This document shows positions 43,358 to 52,622 of a stretch of DNA of 64,000 nucleotides, one piece after another; the first letter of the stretch is position 1, and every line of letters starts with the position of its first letter. The DNA comes from HKCCE3408 sp038530555 (GTDB taxonomy: Bacteria; Pseudomonadota; Alphaproteobacteria; Rhodobacterales; Rhodobacteraceae), in NCBI GenBank assembly GCA_038530555.1, contig JBCBCN010000007.1, positions 1 to 64,000 on the forward strand, given 5' to 3'. The notes beneath the pieces were generated by a model that saw nothing but the letters and a program-made list of their open reading frames with translations, had not been told where the DNA came from and ran no database searches. Both the position numbers and the translations under genes were made by a program.

Positions 43358-44344
43358 TCAGGCCGCCAGCAACCCCTGCCGCGCGGCGACCAGCTCCGCC
43401 AGGATCGCCATGCCCTCTTCCGGGTCGAGCGGTCCCACATCGTCTTCAGCGTTCAGCATCTTCGGCATCGGCTCATCGAACAAGATCCCATCGGCCCGGC
43501 CCAGATATTCCCGCGCGATCATCGCGTAATCCTCCGCATTGTCACAGACCAGCGCAGCCGCGACGTGGGCGGGCATCAAGCTGCGCGGCCGGTCGCTGTC
43601 ATCGTGGCGGATCACCTGTTGGATGATGTCGCGCACATGCTCATCGGGCATGTCGGAGCGCTGGAAGAAATCGATCGCGGCCAATTGGCGCCGCGACAGT
43701 GAACCATTGACCGCACGCTTGGCCTTATGCGGCGGCGGCAGGGCCGCGCGCTCTACCCCGACCAGATCGAAGATCTCCTTGTGGATGTCCATGCGCTGAA
43801 GCGAGCGGTAGGGGCGCACGATCACATTCTCTTTGCCAAAGGCCGAGGACCAGGTTTGCAGCAATCGCGCAAACGAGAACCAATGGCTCTGACGCTCTTT
43901 CTTGTCACGGATGAAGTCTTCGATATCCGGTTTCCATTGCGGACGCCGGGTCATCTTGATCGCCTGATTGAACATGGAATCGACCCAGAAATCGTGCCGC
44001 CGCAGATAGACGATCACCTTGCAATCATGCTCTTTCAGACCCTCGGCCAAGGGACCGGGCCGGGTCACGTCGACGAAAAACTCCGAACTCAAGATCGCCT
44101 TGCCCGCCCGGCTTTTGCTCAGCTCCGCGGCCAACTCGGCGCACATCTCAGACGCGGCGGGCCCGCCATTGGCCAGCGCGCGCGCCAACCTGTAATGATG
44201 CTCTGGCCCCGCCGTCCCTTCACCCAGGCCGGTCTTGGGATAAAGCAGCCCGGCAAGCTCCAACGCTTTGCGGTTTTTCAACGCATAGGACTGAAACGCC
44301 GTGGTACCGGTTTTATTGGTGCCGATATGGATAAAAACTTGCAC
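43358..44344 (-). CDS. Sulfotransferase family protein
   Basis: 328 residues. N-terminal 5'-phosphosulfate loop HIGTNKTGTTAFQ and, later, YLRRHDFWVDSMFNQ, the 3'-phosphate-binding region, fit PAPS-dependent sulfotransferases. Substrate could be a polysaccharide or a membrane lipid. Start is GTG 44344 preceded by GGGAGG. Convergent with iolB and upstream of the urate genes. No signal peptide, so cytoplasmic. Confidence 0.75.
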   Translation of the reverse strand: MQVFIHIGTNKTGTTAFQSYALKNRKALELAGLLYPKTGLGEGTAGPEHHYRLARALANGGPAASEMCAELAAELSKSRAGKAILSSEFFVDVTRPGPLAEGLKEHDCKVIVYLRRHDFWVDSMFNQAIKMTRRPQWKPDIEDFIRDKKERQSHWFSFARLLQTWSSAFGKENVIVRPYRSLQRMDIHKEIFDLVGVERAALPPPHKAKRAVNGSLSRRQLAAIDFFQRSDMPDEHVRDIIQQVIRHDDSDRPRSLMPAHVAAALVCDNAEDYAMIAREYLGRADGILFDEPMPKMLNAEDDVGPLDPEEGMAILAELVAARQGLLAA

Positions 44345-44430
44345 TGCGCGCCTCCCAATGTCTGACCAGGTGCGCGCAACTTGAAAGCAAAATACTTAAA
44401 AAGATCTGAGCGAATTTGTCGAAAGATGCC

Positions 44431-45654
44431 TTAATTCTCTGTCGCCGCCCGATACCAACGGATCAGCGCGAGCCTGTCCTCCTCGGTGATCAGGGTAATG
44501 TTCGCAGGCGGCATCGCATGGCTCACCCCGGCCTGGAGGTAAATCTCCCGGGCCTGGCGCGCGATATCGCCCGGCGTCTCCAGCAAGACCCCCTTGGGCG
44601 CCCAATAGGTCCCCGCCCAGACGGGCTCCCGCGCGTGGCACATCGAACACCGGCTGAGCACCACGAGTTCGGCTTCGGCAAACTCCGGCACCGAGACGAA
44701 ATGCTGCTCAAGCGCTGTCAAAGGCCGCGCCTCGGCTTCCTCATAGGTGTCGAACATCGGCGCCGTCGACAGCCACATGATCGCGCCAAACAGCATCGCC
44801 GTCAGCGCCCAGGTCCACCATTGCAGCCCGCCTTTGGCATGCATCGTGTTGAAGAAATGCCGGATCGTCACGCCCATCAAAAACACCAGCGACGCGATCA
44901 GCCAGTTGAACTCACTGGCGAAGGCCAGCGGGTAGTGGTTGGACAGCATCAGGAAGATGACCGGCAGCGTGAGATAGTTGTTATGGGTCGAGCGCAGCTT
45001 GGCGATCTTGCCATACTTCGCGTCCGGCGTGCGCCCCGCCTTGAGATCGGCCACCACAATGCGCTGGTTCGGCATGATGATGAAAAACACATTCGCCGTC
45101 ATGATCGTCGCGGTGAAGGCGCCCAGATGCAAAAGCGCGGCCCGCCCGGTGAAGACCTGGGCATAGCCCCAGGCCATGAAGGTGAGCAGCGCGAACAGGA
45201 GCAGCATCAGGACGGTCGGCTGCTCGCCCAGGGGGCTTTTGCACAGCATGTCATAGATCACCCAGCCCAGCGCCAGCGACCCGGCCGAAATCAACACCCC
45301 TTGCCAGACGCTGATCCCGCTCCCCGCTTCGACCAGGTAGATCTCGCCACCGACCCAATAGACGACCATCAGCAGCGCCGCCCCCGAAAGCCAGGTCGAA
45401 TAGCTCTCCCATTTGAACCAGGTCAGGTGCTCGGGCATCGCCTCGGGGGCGACCATGTATTTCTGCACGTGGTAAAAGCCGCCGCCATGGACCTGCCATT
45501 CCTCGCCATCGGCGGGCCCGGGCACGCGGCGGTCGAGCCCCAGATCGAGCGCGATGAAGTAGAACGACGAGCCGATCCAGGCGATCCCCGTGATGACATG
45601 GGTCCAGCGGATAGCAAATTCGAACCAGGCCCAGAGGATTGCGAGATCAAGCAT
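44431..45654 (-). CDS. puuD: Urate hydroxylase PuuD (membrane urate oxidase with cytochrome c domain)
   Basis: 407 residues. About eight membrane helices, starting with LAILWAWFEFAIRWTHVITGIAWIGSSFYFIALDLGLDRR, then a C-terminal cytochrome c domain with CSMCH at 336-340 and an axial Met about residue 381 (HAMPPAN). This is the cofactor-linked urate oxidase of bacteria lacking soluble uricase: it oxidises urate to 5-hydroxyisourate and passes electrons to the respiratory chain. ATG 45654 (GGAG upstream); a TTG two codons earlier is possible. Follows uraH in the same direction. Confidence 0.92.
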   Translation of the reverse strand: MLDLAILWAWFEFAIRWTHVITGIAWIGSSFYFIALDLGLDRRVPGPADGEEWQVHGGGFYHVQKYMVAPEAMPEHLTWFKWESYSTWLSGAALLMVVYWVGGEIYLVEAGSGISVWQGVLISAGSLALGWVIYDMLCKSPLGEQPTVLMLLLFALLTFMAWGYAQVFTGRAALLHLGAFTATIMTANVFFIIMPNQRIVVADLKAGRTPDAKYGKIAKLRSTHNNYLTLPVIFLMLSNHYPLAFASEFNWLIASLVFLMGVTIRHFFNTMHAKGGLQWWTWALTAMLFGAIMWLSTAPMFDTYEEAEARPLTALEQHFVSVPEFAEAELVVLSRCSMCHAREPVWAGTYWAPKGVLLETPGDIARQAREIYLQAGVSHAMPPANITLITEEDRLALIRWYRAATEN

Positions 45655-45729
45655 GGGCAAAGCTCCGCCGGGCCAGGGCGGCCACGCCAGGAATTAGAGC
45701 CACGCACCGCCGCGGTGCCGCGCGTGCCA

Positions 45730-46086
45730 TCAACTCCCCCGATAGGTACTCATTCCATAGGGGCTCAGAAGAAGCGGCACGTGGTAATGGTCATCCTCGG
45801 CCATGCCGAAACGGATCGGCACATCGTCGAGGAACAGCGGCTCGACCCCGGCCTGGCCCGAGGCGCGCAGGTAATCGCCCGCCTGAAAGACCAGCTCATA
45901 ACGCCCGGTCTGAAATCCGTCCTTGCCGAGGATCGGCGCATCGGTGCGACCGTCGGCATTTGTCACGACTTGCGCGATCTCTTTGCGGCTTTCCCCCTCA
46001 AGCCGGAAGAGCGAAATACTCAACCCCGCCGCCGGACAGCCGCGCGCCGTATCCAGAACATGGGTGGTCAGAAAGCCATCGGCCAT
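45730..46086 (-). CDS. uraH: 5-hydroxyisourate hydrolase
   Basis: 118 residues, the normal size. Transthyretin-like fold ending in the diagnostic C-terminal tetrapeptide YRGS, with FLTTHVLDTARGCPAAGLSISLF at the start and HYHVPLLLSPYGMSTY near the end. It hydrolyses 5-hydroxyisourate, the PuuD product. 75 bp upstream of puuD; divergent from the puuE fusion gene, with 59 bp between the starts. Confidence 0.95.
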   Translation of the reverse strand: MADGFLTTHVLDTARGCPAAGLSISLFRLEGESRKEIAQVVTNADGRTDAPILGKDGFQTGRYELVFQAGDYLRASGQAGVEPLFLDDVPIRFGMAEDDHYHVPLLLSPYGMSTYRGS

Positions 46087-46145
46087 CTTGTCAAGCTACC
46101 TATGGTGTGATCGCGTGCAGACGATATAACAGCACGAGACTGCCC

Positions 46146-47588
46146 ATGGAGCAAGAGCCGCAGCAAGAGCCGCCCGAAAACCCACCGCGCTACCCCCGCG
46201 ACCTGGCGGGCTATGGCGCTGAGCCGCCGGAGGCGAAATGGCCCGGTGGCGCGCGGATCGCGGTTCAGATCGTGCTGAATTTCGAGGAGGGCGGGGAGAA
46301 CAACATCCTGCATGGGGATGCAGCCTCCGAGGCGTTCCTATCCGAGATCGTCGGCGCAGCCGCCTGGCCCAGTCAACGCCATTGGAATATGGAGTCGATC
46401 TACGAATACGGCGCCCGCGCCGGGTTCTGGCGGCTCCACCGGATGCTAAAGGGCACTCCCGTCACCGTCTTCGGTGTGGCCAGCGCGCTGGCCCGTGCCC
46501 CCGAACAAGTCGCCGCGATGCAGGAGGCGGGCTGGGAGATGGCAAGCCACGGGCTCAAATGGATCGAGCACAAAGACATGCCGCCCGAGGAGGAACGCGC
46601 CCAGATCGCCGAGGCCATCCGCCTGCACGCCGAGGTCACCGGCGCCCCGCCGCGCGGCTGGTATACCGGGCGCTGCTCGATGAACACTGTTCATTTGGCT
46701 GCCGAGACAGGTCAGTTCGCCTATATCGCCGACAGCTATGCCGATGACCTGCCCTACTGGCTCGACCATGCGGGGCGGTCCCAGCTGATCGTCCCCTACA
46801 CGCTCGACGCCAACGATATGCGCTTCGCCACGCCCCAGGGCTTCAATGCGGGCGATCAATTCGAAGCCTATCTGCGCGACAGTTTCGACACGCTCTATTC
46901 CGAAGGGGGCCGCATGCTGTCGATCGGGCTGCATTGCCGCCTGGTCGGGCGGCCCGGTCGGGCGGCGGCCTTGCGCCGCGCGCTGGAGTATATGGCGGGG
47001 CATGAGGGCGTTTGGTTCGCGAGCCGGTTGCAAATCGCCGAGCACTGGGCGCGGACGCATCCGCCCCACGAGGTCATGCGTCCATCGCGCCTGGACAAAG
47101 CGGCCTTCGTGGAGGCCTTCGGCGGCATTTTCGAGCATTCGCCCTGGATCGCCGAGCGCGCCTGGTCGCTGGAGCTTGGCCCCGGCCATGACAGCGCAGC
47201 AGGGCTCCATAACGCGCTCTGCCGGAGCTTTCGCAGCGCCGATGAGGCCGAGCGGCTGGGCGTCCTCCGCGCGCATCCCGATCTCGCCGGAAAGCTGTCG
47301 GCGGCCAAGGCGCTGACCGCCGACAGCACCGCCGAACAGGCCTCGGCCGGGCTCGATATCCTCAGCGAGGCCGAGCGCGCCGCCTTCACCGATCTGAACA
47401 CGCGTTATACCGAGAAATTTGGCTTTCCTTTCATCATCGCCGTGCGCGATCACGACAAGGCGGGGATCTTGGCCGCGTTTGAGCGCCGGATCGAGCATGA
47501 CACCGAGACAGAGTTTGCCGAGGCCTGCCGCCAGGTCGAGCGCATCGCTTGCATACGGTTGCAAAGTCTTTTGGGATCCGCGCCATGA
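46146..47588 (+). CDS. puuE: Fusion of allantoinase PuuE with OHCU decarboxylase
   Basis: 480 residues in two domains. About 1-310 is the polysaccharide-deacetylase-like allantoinase PuuE (PRDLAGYGAEPPEAKWPGGARIAV, EEGGENNILHGD, WYTGRCSMNT). About 320-480 is a 2-oxo-4-hydroxy-4-carboxy-5-ureidoimidazoline decarboxylase with the active-site EHSPWIAERAW and RAHPDLAGKL. Together they complete conversion of 5-hydroxyisourate product to S-allantoin and then open it to allantoate. ATG 46146 is chosen because upstream sequence overlaps uraH. The frame runs back to 45639, antisense. ATGA-coupled to allA. A fusion of these two steps is also seen in some other alphaproteobacteria. Confidence 0.93.
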   Translation: MEQEPQQEPPENPPRYPRDLAGYGAEPPEAKWPGGARIAVQIVLNFEEGGENNILHGDAASEAFLSEIVGAAAWPSQRHWNMESIYEYGARAGFWRLHRMLKGTPVTVFGVASALARAPEQVAAMQEAGWEMASHGLKWIEHKDMPPEEERAQIAEAIRLHAEVTGAPPRGWYTGRCSMNTVHLAAETGQFAYIADSYADDLPYWLDHAGRSQLIVPYTLDANDMRFATPQGFNAGDQFEAYLRDSFDTLYSEGGRMLSIGLHCRLVGRPGRAAALRRALEYMAGHEGVWFASRLQIAEHWARTHPPHEVMRPSRLDKAAFVEAFGGIFEHSPWIAERAWSLELGPGHDSAAGLHNALCRSFRSADEAERLGVLRAHPDLAGKLSAAKALTADSTAEQASAGLDILSEAERAAFTDLNTRYTEKFGFPFIIAVRDHDKAGILAAFERRIEHDTETEFAEACRQVERIACIRLQSLLGSAP

Positions 47589-48061
47589 TCGGTATCGCCC
47601 CCCTGACGGCAGAGGCCTTCGCGCCCTTCGGTGACGTCTTGGATACAAGCGGCGCACCAGACAAGTTGATCAATGAGGGGCTATGCGGCCGCTACCACGA
47701 CCGCGCGCGGCTCGACTTCGAGGATGGGCGCGCGGGCGTGAGCCTGTTTCAGGCCGAGCCCCGCACCCTCCCGCTCGAGCTGCGGATGATGGAGCGCCAT
47801 CCCCTGGGGTCTCAGGCCTTCATCCCCATGAGCCTGGACCCCTTCCTGGTGATCGTGGCGCCCGATGCGGGCGGTATGCCCGGCGGGCCCCTGGCCTTTC
47901 GCACGGCCCCCGGCCAGGGCGTGAATTACCACCGCGGCACCTGGCACGGCGTACTCACTCCGATTTCGCGTCCGGGCATTTTCGCGGTTATCGACCGGAT
48001 CGGTGAAGGGGCGAACCTCGTCGAGCATTGGTTCGATAGGCCCTACCTGATCGGCGGATGA
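47585..48061 (+). CDS. allA: Ureidoglycolate lyase
   Basis: 158 residues. IAPLTAEAFAPFGDVL at the start and MERHPLGSQAFIPMSLDPFLVIVAPD with the NYHRGTWHGVLTPI metal region are diagnostic of AllA. It splits ureidoglycolate into glyoxylate and urea, the last step shown here. ATG 47585 overlaps the fusion-gene stop. No allantoate-hydrolysing gene is in the window. Confidence 0.94.
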   Translation: MIGIAPLTAEAFAPFGDVLDTSGAPDKLINEGLCGRYHDRARLDFEDGRAGVSLFQAEPRTLPLELRMMERHPLGSQAFIPMSLDPFLVIVAPDAGGMPGGPLAFRTAPGQGVNYHRGTWHGVLTPISRPGIFAVIDRIGEGANLVEHWFDRPYLIGG

Positions 48062-48069
48062 CGGCAGGC

Positions 48070-49128
48070 TCAGGCGGCCCAGAAGCCGGAAATGCGCAGC
48101 TGCGGCGCCTCCCAGCCTGCCTCTTTGGCCGCCTCGCGCAGCGCCCTGGCCTGGGAGCGTTCGCCCGCGAACCACAGGCTGACGCCAGGATCGAGACCCG
48201 CCAAAGCCGCGAGCGCATAGGCGCCCAGATTGTCGCCCGCCGCCCGCTTAAGCCAGACCATCTCGATCCCCGGCGGCGCCTCAATCGGATAGGCGCAATC
48301 CGCGCCGTGCTCAGCCTCCAGCACGACCCGCCCCGTCGCGCCCTCGGGCAGGTTCTCCAGCAACCGCGCGGCGGCGGGAAAGCCGGTCTCGTCGCTGGCC
48401 AGAAACACCCGCTGGGCATCGAGCAGACCACCCCCAGCCGGGCCCATTAGGCCCACGACCGCGCGCTCCCGCCCGCCGGCCTGGACCTCTCGGGCCCAGT
48501 CGGTCGTCCGTCCGCCCTCATGGATATAGATGTCCGTCACCAGCCGATTGGCCCCGTGGTCAACAGAGCGCGTGGTATAGACGGGCTTGTGCGGCGCGCC
48601 CTCCCCCTCGGGCCATTTGGTCGAACCATTGGCCGCGAGCGCGGGCCATTCGGGCGGCACGCCAATCGGCGGCTGCACCAGGCGGAAATGGATCGACGCG
48701 TCACCATGGGCGCTCAGATCCTCCCCCTCGAGCGTCACGCGTAGGAAGACCGGCCCAAGCTCCTCAACCGATACCGTGCGCACAAACTGAAAATTGGGCG
48801 GCAAGCTCCCCGCTTCGTCCCCGTCCGACCAGCGCATGGCCTCGGCCACGTCAGGCATCAACTGCCGCATCTGACTGATCACGGCGTTTTTCATGATGAA
48901 AAGCCATCGCTCATCGCTTGCCGCGACCATGCCGGCGGTCTCAGCATCCTGACCCGGCACCAAGCCGATCAGCCCGTGATTGGTCTCAACCGTCAGATGC
49001 CCGTCCCCGTCGCGCAAAACAGGCAGATTGCCCGAGGTCGCCTGGGCCAGGATGATCTGACGCATGGACGCGAACGCCACCCCTGGCAAATCGGCCTGGG
49101 CGGTGAGGGGATAGGCGGTTTCGGCCAT
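48070..49128 (-). CDS. Siderophore-interacting protein with N-terminal DUF2218
   Basis: 352 residues. N-terminal about 100 residues resemble DUF2218 (HLTVETNHGLIGLVPG, WLFIMKNAVISQMRQLMPDV). Then an FAD-binding domain (RTVSVEELGPVFLRVTLEGEDL ... HFRLVQPP) and the C-terminal SIP domain (VFLASDETGFPAAARLLENLP ... LWFAGERSQARALR). Such ferric-siderophore reductases free iron in the cytoplasm. Converges with allA; divergent from sulP. Confidence 0.88.
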   Translation of the reverse strand: MAETAYPLTAQADLPGVAFASMRQIILAQATSGNLPVLRDGDGHLTVETNHGLIGLVPGQDAETAGMVAASDERWLFIMKNAVISQMRQLMPDVAEAMRWSDGDEAGSLPPNFQFVRTVSVEELGPVFLRVTLEGEDLSAHGDASIHFRLVQPPIGVPPEWPALAANGSTKWPEGEGAPHKPVYTTRSVDHGANRLVTDIYIHEGGRTTDWAREVQAGGRERAVVGLMGPAGGGLLDAQRVFLASDETGFPAAARLLENLPEGATGRVVLEAEHGADCAYPIEAPPGIEMVWLKRAAGDNLGAYALAALAGLDPGVSLWFAGERSQARALREAAKEAGWEAPQLRISGFWAA

Positions 49129-49291
49129 CGGTCAGCCTCGCTTGGTCACGGATTTCACTCGGGATGGCTGGCGCGTCAGCACTGGCTTGATCAAGGCTAA
49201 GGCGCCGCGGGAACCTGCGACATGCGGTATCGTGACACTTGAGATCGTCCGAGCAATCCGCGCGATGACATCTCCTTTACCTCTGCGGTGT

Positions 49292-49312
49292 ATGCAAAAG
49301 AATACCGTGCAT
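49292..49312. promoter_or_regulatory. Weak inverted repeat in the SIP-sulP gap
   Basis: ATGCA (49292-49296) and TGCAT (49308-49312) flank 11 bp in the 240-bp divergent gap. A possible operator for either gene. Short and easily due to chance. Confidence 0.2.
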
Positions 49313-49368
49313 TCCCATAGGAACCGGCTATCTCGCGCGAAGGGTAAAGCTATTCGAAGGACGATTGG

Positions 49369-50985
49369 ATGACGCGTGCGCTTTTGGCGGTCTTGGGCGA
49401 TACCTGGGGCGGCGATCAAATCAGTCCCGGGCCCAGCGCGGCGCAGTGGCGTATCGAGCTGTTGGCAGGTCTGACCGTCGCCCTGGCGCTTGTGCCCGAA
49501 GCGGTGGCGTTCGCTTTTGTCGCGGGCGTGCATCCCCTGGTGGGCCTTTACGCGGCCTTCATCGTCGGCCTGATCACCGCTGTGTTCGGCGGGCGGCCCG
49601 GCATGATCTCGGGGGCGACCGGCGCCCTGGCAGTGGTCATGGTCAGCCTGGTGGCTACGCACGGCATCGAATACCTATTTGCCACCGTTGTGCTGATGGG
49701 TCTGCTCCAAATCGGCGTGGGTGTCTTGCGATGGGGCAAGTTCATCCGCCTGGTGCCCCATCCAGTCATGCTAGGCTTTGTGAACGGCCTGGCCATTGTG
49801 ATTTTCCTGGCCCAACTTAGCCAATTCCAGGTGCCTGGCACTGCGGAACATGCGGGCCACGGGATGGCGGATGGCGAATGGCTTTCCGGCCTGCCGCTGA
49901 CGATGATGCTGGCCCTGGTGGCGCTGACGATGCTGGTGATTTGGGTGACACCCAAGCTGACGAAGGCCGTGCCCGCACCGTTGGCCGGTATTCTCGTGAC
50001 AGCCTTGATCGTGATTGTCTTCGGTATCGATATTCCCCGGGTCGGTGACATGGCCTCGATCGAGGGCGGCCTGCCCGCATTCCATATCCCCGTCGTCCCG
50101 CTCACTTGGGAAACGATTGAGATCATCCTGCCCTATGCCGTGATCCTGGCGGCCATCGGCCTGATCGAAAGCCTGCTGACCCTAAACCTCGTGGGTGAGA
50201 TGACCGGCACACGCGGCGGGGCCAGCCAGGAATGCTTGGCCCAGGGCGCCGCCAACACGGTCACCGGCTTTTTCGGCGGTATGGGCGGCTGCGCCATGAT
50301 CGGCCAGTCGATGATCAACGTGAAATCGGGCGGGCGCACGCGCATCGCGGGCATCGCCGCATCGCTGTTTTTGCTGTCGTTTATCCTGGTGGGCGCGCCC
50401 CTCATCGAACAGATCCCGCTGGCCGCGTTGGTAGGCGTGATGTTCATGGTGGTGATCGGCACGTTTGCTTGGAACTCGCTGAGGATCCTGACAAAGGTAC
50501 CCCGCTCGGACGCATTCGTGACGATCCTGGTGACCATCGTGACCGTGGCAACAGACCTCGCCACCGCCGTCTTTGTCGGCGTCATCGTCAGCGCCTTGGT
50601 TTATGCCTGGCAAAACGCGACCCGCATCCACGCGATCAGCCACAAAACCCCCGAAGGCGCGAAAGTCTATAAAATCCAAGGCCCGCTGTTTTTCGGATCG
50701 AGTGACGGCTTTGTCGAATTGTTCCAGGTTGAGGATGACCCACAGACCGTGATCGTCGATTTCGAAAGCTCCCGCGTCGTGGATCAATCCGCCCTACAAG
50801 CCATCGAGGCCATCGCCGCGAAATACGAGGAAGCGGGCAAATCGATCCAGCTCCGCCACCTGTCGCGCGACTGTCACCAATTGCTGACGAAGGCGGGCCA
50901 CCTCATGGCCGATAGCCATGACGACCCGGATTACCAGCTTGCCGTAGATTACTCCGTGCGCACCGGGATCATCGGCAGCCATTGA
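49369..50985 (+). CDS. SulP family inorganic anion transporter
   Basis: 538 residues with about ten to twelve membrane segments: LTVALALVPEAVAFAFVAGVHPLVGLYAAF and the conserved ISGATGALAVVM region, then a C-terminal STAS domain (about 430-530, GPLFFGSSDGFVELF ... VIVDFESSRVVDQSALQAIEAI). Substrate could be sulfate, bicarbonate or another anion; not determinable by eye. AAGGA precedes ATG 49369. Divergent from the siderophore protein. A hairpin follows at 51094. Confidence 0.92.
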   Translation: MTRALLAVLGDTWGGDQISPGPSAAQWRIELLAGLTVALALVPEAVAFAFVAGVHPLVGLYAAFIVGLITAVFGGRPGMISGATGALAVVMVSLVATHGIEYLFATVVLMGLLQIGVGVLRWGKFIRLVPHPVMLGFVNGLAIVIFLAQLSQFQVPGTAEHAGHGMADGEWLSGLPLTMMLALVALTMLVIWVTPKLTKAVPAPLAGILVTALIVIVFGIDIPRVGDMASIEGGLPAFHIPVVPLTWETIEIILPYAVILAAIGLIESLLTLNLVGEMTGTRGGASQECLAQGAANTVTGFFGGMGGCAMIGQSMINVKSGGRTRIAGIAASLFLLSFILVGAPLIEQIPLAALVGVMFMVVIGTFAWNSLRILTKVPRSDAFVTILVTIVTVATDLATAVFVGVIVSALVYAWQNATRIHAISHKTPEGAKVYKIQGPLFFGSSDGFVELFQVEDDPQTVIVDFESSRVVDQSALQAIEAIAAKYEEAGKSIQLRHLSRDCHQLLTKAGHLMADSHDDPDYQLAVDYSVRTGIIGSH

Positions 50986-51093
50986 GAGCCTGGGGCGTTT
51001 TCGGCTGACCCGGTTCAGGGCAAGTGTCTCATCACACATTAAACTCTGGTAAATGGTAGAGCCAAAAAGAAAAACATGGACACAGAGGCTCTC

Positions 51094-51112
51094 ACGGTTT
51101 CTGCAAAACCGT
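51094..51112. terminator. Hairpin after sulP
   Basis: ACGGTTT (51094-51100) pairs with AAACCGT (51106-51112) across CTGCA. It lies about 108 bp past the sulP stop and 56 bp from the tRNA end. No T-run; role uncertain. Confidence 0.3.
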
Positions 51113-51145
51113 TGCCGCCTGTTGATGTTCAGCGTTTATCCCTGA

Positions 51146-51162
51146 CACTTTCTTCGAAAGTG
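51146..51162. other. Hairpin just 3' of tRNA-Ala
   Basis: CACTTTC (51146-51152), TTC loop, GAAAGTG (51156-51162). Six bases beyond the encoded CCA of the tRNA, on the minus strand. May mark transcript 3' processing; no T-run. Confidence 0.4.
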
Positions 51163-51167
51163 CAGTT

Positions 51168-51243
<76 letters not shown>

Positions 51244-51375
51244 ATCTTGAGATCGGCGGTGTAGGGCTTCGCCGCTTTTGGTTCAAGCGAAAAATCCCAA
51301 TATCGCATGCCAAACCGCCCCCCGCTCAGGCGCACGCCCGGTCCCGTCAGAAACGACAGCCCGCGCGCAACCGCC

Positions 51376-51723
51376 TCAGTCCTCGCTGTCCTCGCTGGCC
51401 ACATCGGCCAAGTCGTCGAGCGACACCGTGTCGTCATCGTCATCGTCGTCGAGCACTTCGTCATCGTCGAGCTCGACATCGCTGTCGTCGTCTTCGAGCT
51501 CCAGATCGGCGTCATCCTCGAGCACCAGATCTTCTTCCTCTTCCTTCTCGACCTTTTCTTTCTTCTTGGGCTTTTCGGCCACCAGGCTGCGCGAACCCTT
51601 GCCGGTGTCAATCTCGACCACCTCGCCCGAATAGGGGCTGACCACGGGGTTGCGCCCCATGTCGTAGAATCGCTTGCCAGTTGTCGGACAGACGCGCTTA
51701 ACGCCCCATTCCTCTTTGGGCAT
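51376..51723 (-). CDS. TIGR02300/FYDLN family protein with acidic tail
   Basis: 115 residues. The first about 50 residues are conserved in this alphaproteobacterial family (KEEWGVKRVCPTTGKRFYDMGRNPVVSPYSGEVV), with one Cys. The rest is a run of Asp and Glu, preceded by Lys-rich stretches, likely disordered. Function unknown. ATG 51723 follows GAAGGGGG; the frame opens to 51834. Placed between tRNA-Ala and the divergent SprT-like gene. Confidence 0.85.
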   Translation of the reverse strand: MPKEEWGVKRVCPTTGKRFYDMGRNPVVSPYSGEVVEIDTGKGSRSLVAEKPKKKEKVEKEEEEDLVLEDDADLELEDDDSDVELDDDEVLDDDDDDDTVSLDDLADVASEDSED

Positions 51724-51857
51724 GACACCCCCTTCAATCATCGCTATCGAGAAACCTGCGGTCAGGTGCCATACTCCACCAAGGCTGTCAAAGCCTTTCC
51801 ATTTACGCGGCGCGTGTCGCGTTTCAGACTGCAAGAGCCACTGACGACAGGACCAAA

Positions 51858-52598
51858 ATGGCGCGAGCGGATACCTCCAAGTTGCATATTCTGCCCGGCG
51901 ATCCGCCCATCGAGGTGCGTTTGCGCCGCTCCGCGCGGGCGCAAAGGTTCTCGCTCAGGGTGTCGCGCACCGATGGCCGGGTCAGTCTGTCGCTGCCGGT
52001 CTGGGCGGCGGAAACAGAGGCGCTGAAATTCCTGTCCGAGCGCGAAAGCTGGGTCCGGCATCACTTTGAAGCGGCCCCGCCTGTGCGCATGCCGGCCATT
52101 GGCGCGACCCTGCCGGTGATGGGCACTGAACGCCCGATCATCGCAGGTCCGGGCCGCGTGGCGCGGTTCGACGGCACCTCGATCTCGGTGCCCGACGATG
52201 ACAAAATCGGCCCGCGGATCCGCGCGATGCTCCAGGCGATGGCGCGCGAGCATCTGACCCGCGCGGCTGCCTTGGCCGCCACGGCGCTCGGCAAACCCTA
52301 TGGCCGCATCACCCTGCGCGATCCCAAGACCCGTTGGGGCAGTTGTACCTCCGCAGGGGATCTGATGTTTTCCTGGCGCCTGATCATGGCGCCACCGGGC
52401 GTGCTTGATTACGTGGCGGCCCATGAGGTGGCGCATCTGGTTGAGATGAACCATTCGCCGGCCTTCTGGTCTCTTTGCGGGCAGCTTTACCCCGATCACC
52501 GCGAGAAACGCGATTGGCTCAGAACCCATGGCCCTGCACTGTTGGCCCTGCGCTTTGACGCGGCCTCCGATCTGCCCGGCCCCAACACGTCATCATGA
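51858..52598 (+). CDS. YgjP/SprT-like metal-dependent hydrolase
   Basis: 246 residues. C-terminal metallopeptidase motif HEVAHLVEMNHSPAFW (HExxH) follows ITLRDPKTRWGSCTSAGDLMFSWRLIMAPPGVLDYVAAHE, the family hallmark (DUF45). A zinc-binding domain whose substrate is unknown. No signal peptide, so cytoplasmic. The short 134-bp gap to the FYDLN gene may hold a shared promoter. The weak ribosome site makes the start less sure. Confidence 0.85.
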   Translation: MARADTSKLHILPGDPPIEVRLRRSARAQRFSLRVSRTDGRVSLSLPVWAAETEALKFLSERESWVRHHFEAAPPVRMPAIGATLPVMGTERPIIAGPGRVARFDGTSISVPDDDKIGPRIRAMLQAMAREHLTRAAALAATALGKPYGRITLRDPKTRWGSCTSAGDLMFSWRLIMAPPGVLDYVAAHEVAHLVEMNHSPAFWSLCGQLYPDHREKRDWLRTHGPALLALRFDAASDLPGPNTSS

Positions 52599-52622
52599 CC
52601 GCACCCCAATGACCACACCCCC

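Noticed and set aside
44416..46110. 564-residue plus-strand ORF opposite puuD and uraH
   Set aside because: Antisense to two clear urate genes; no family similarity.
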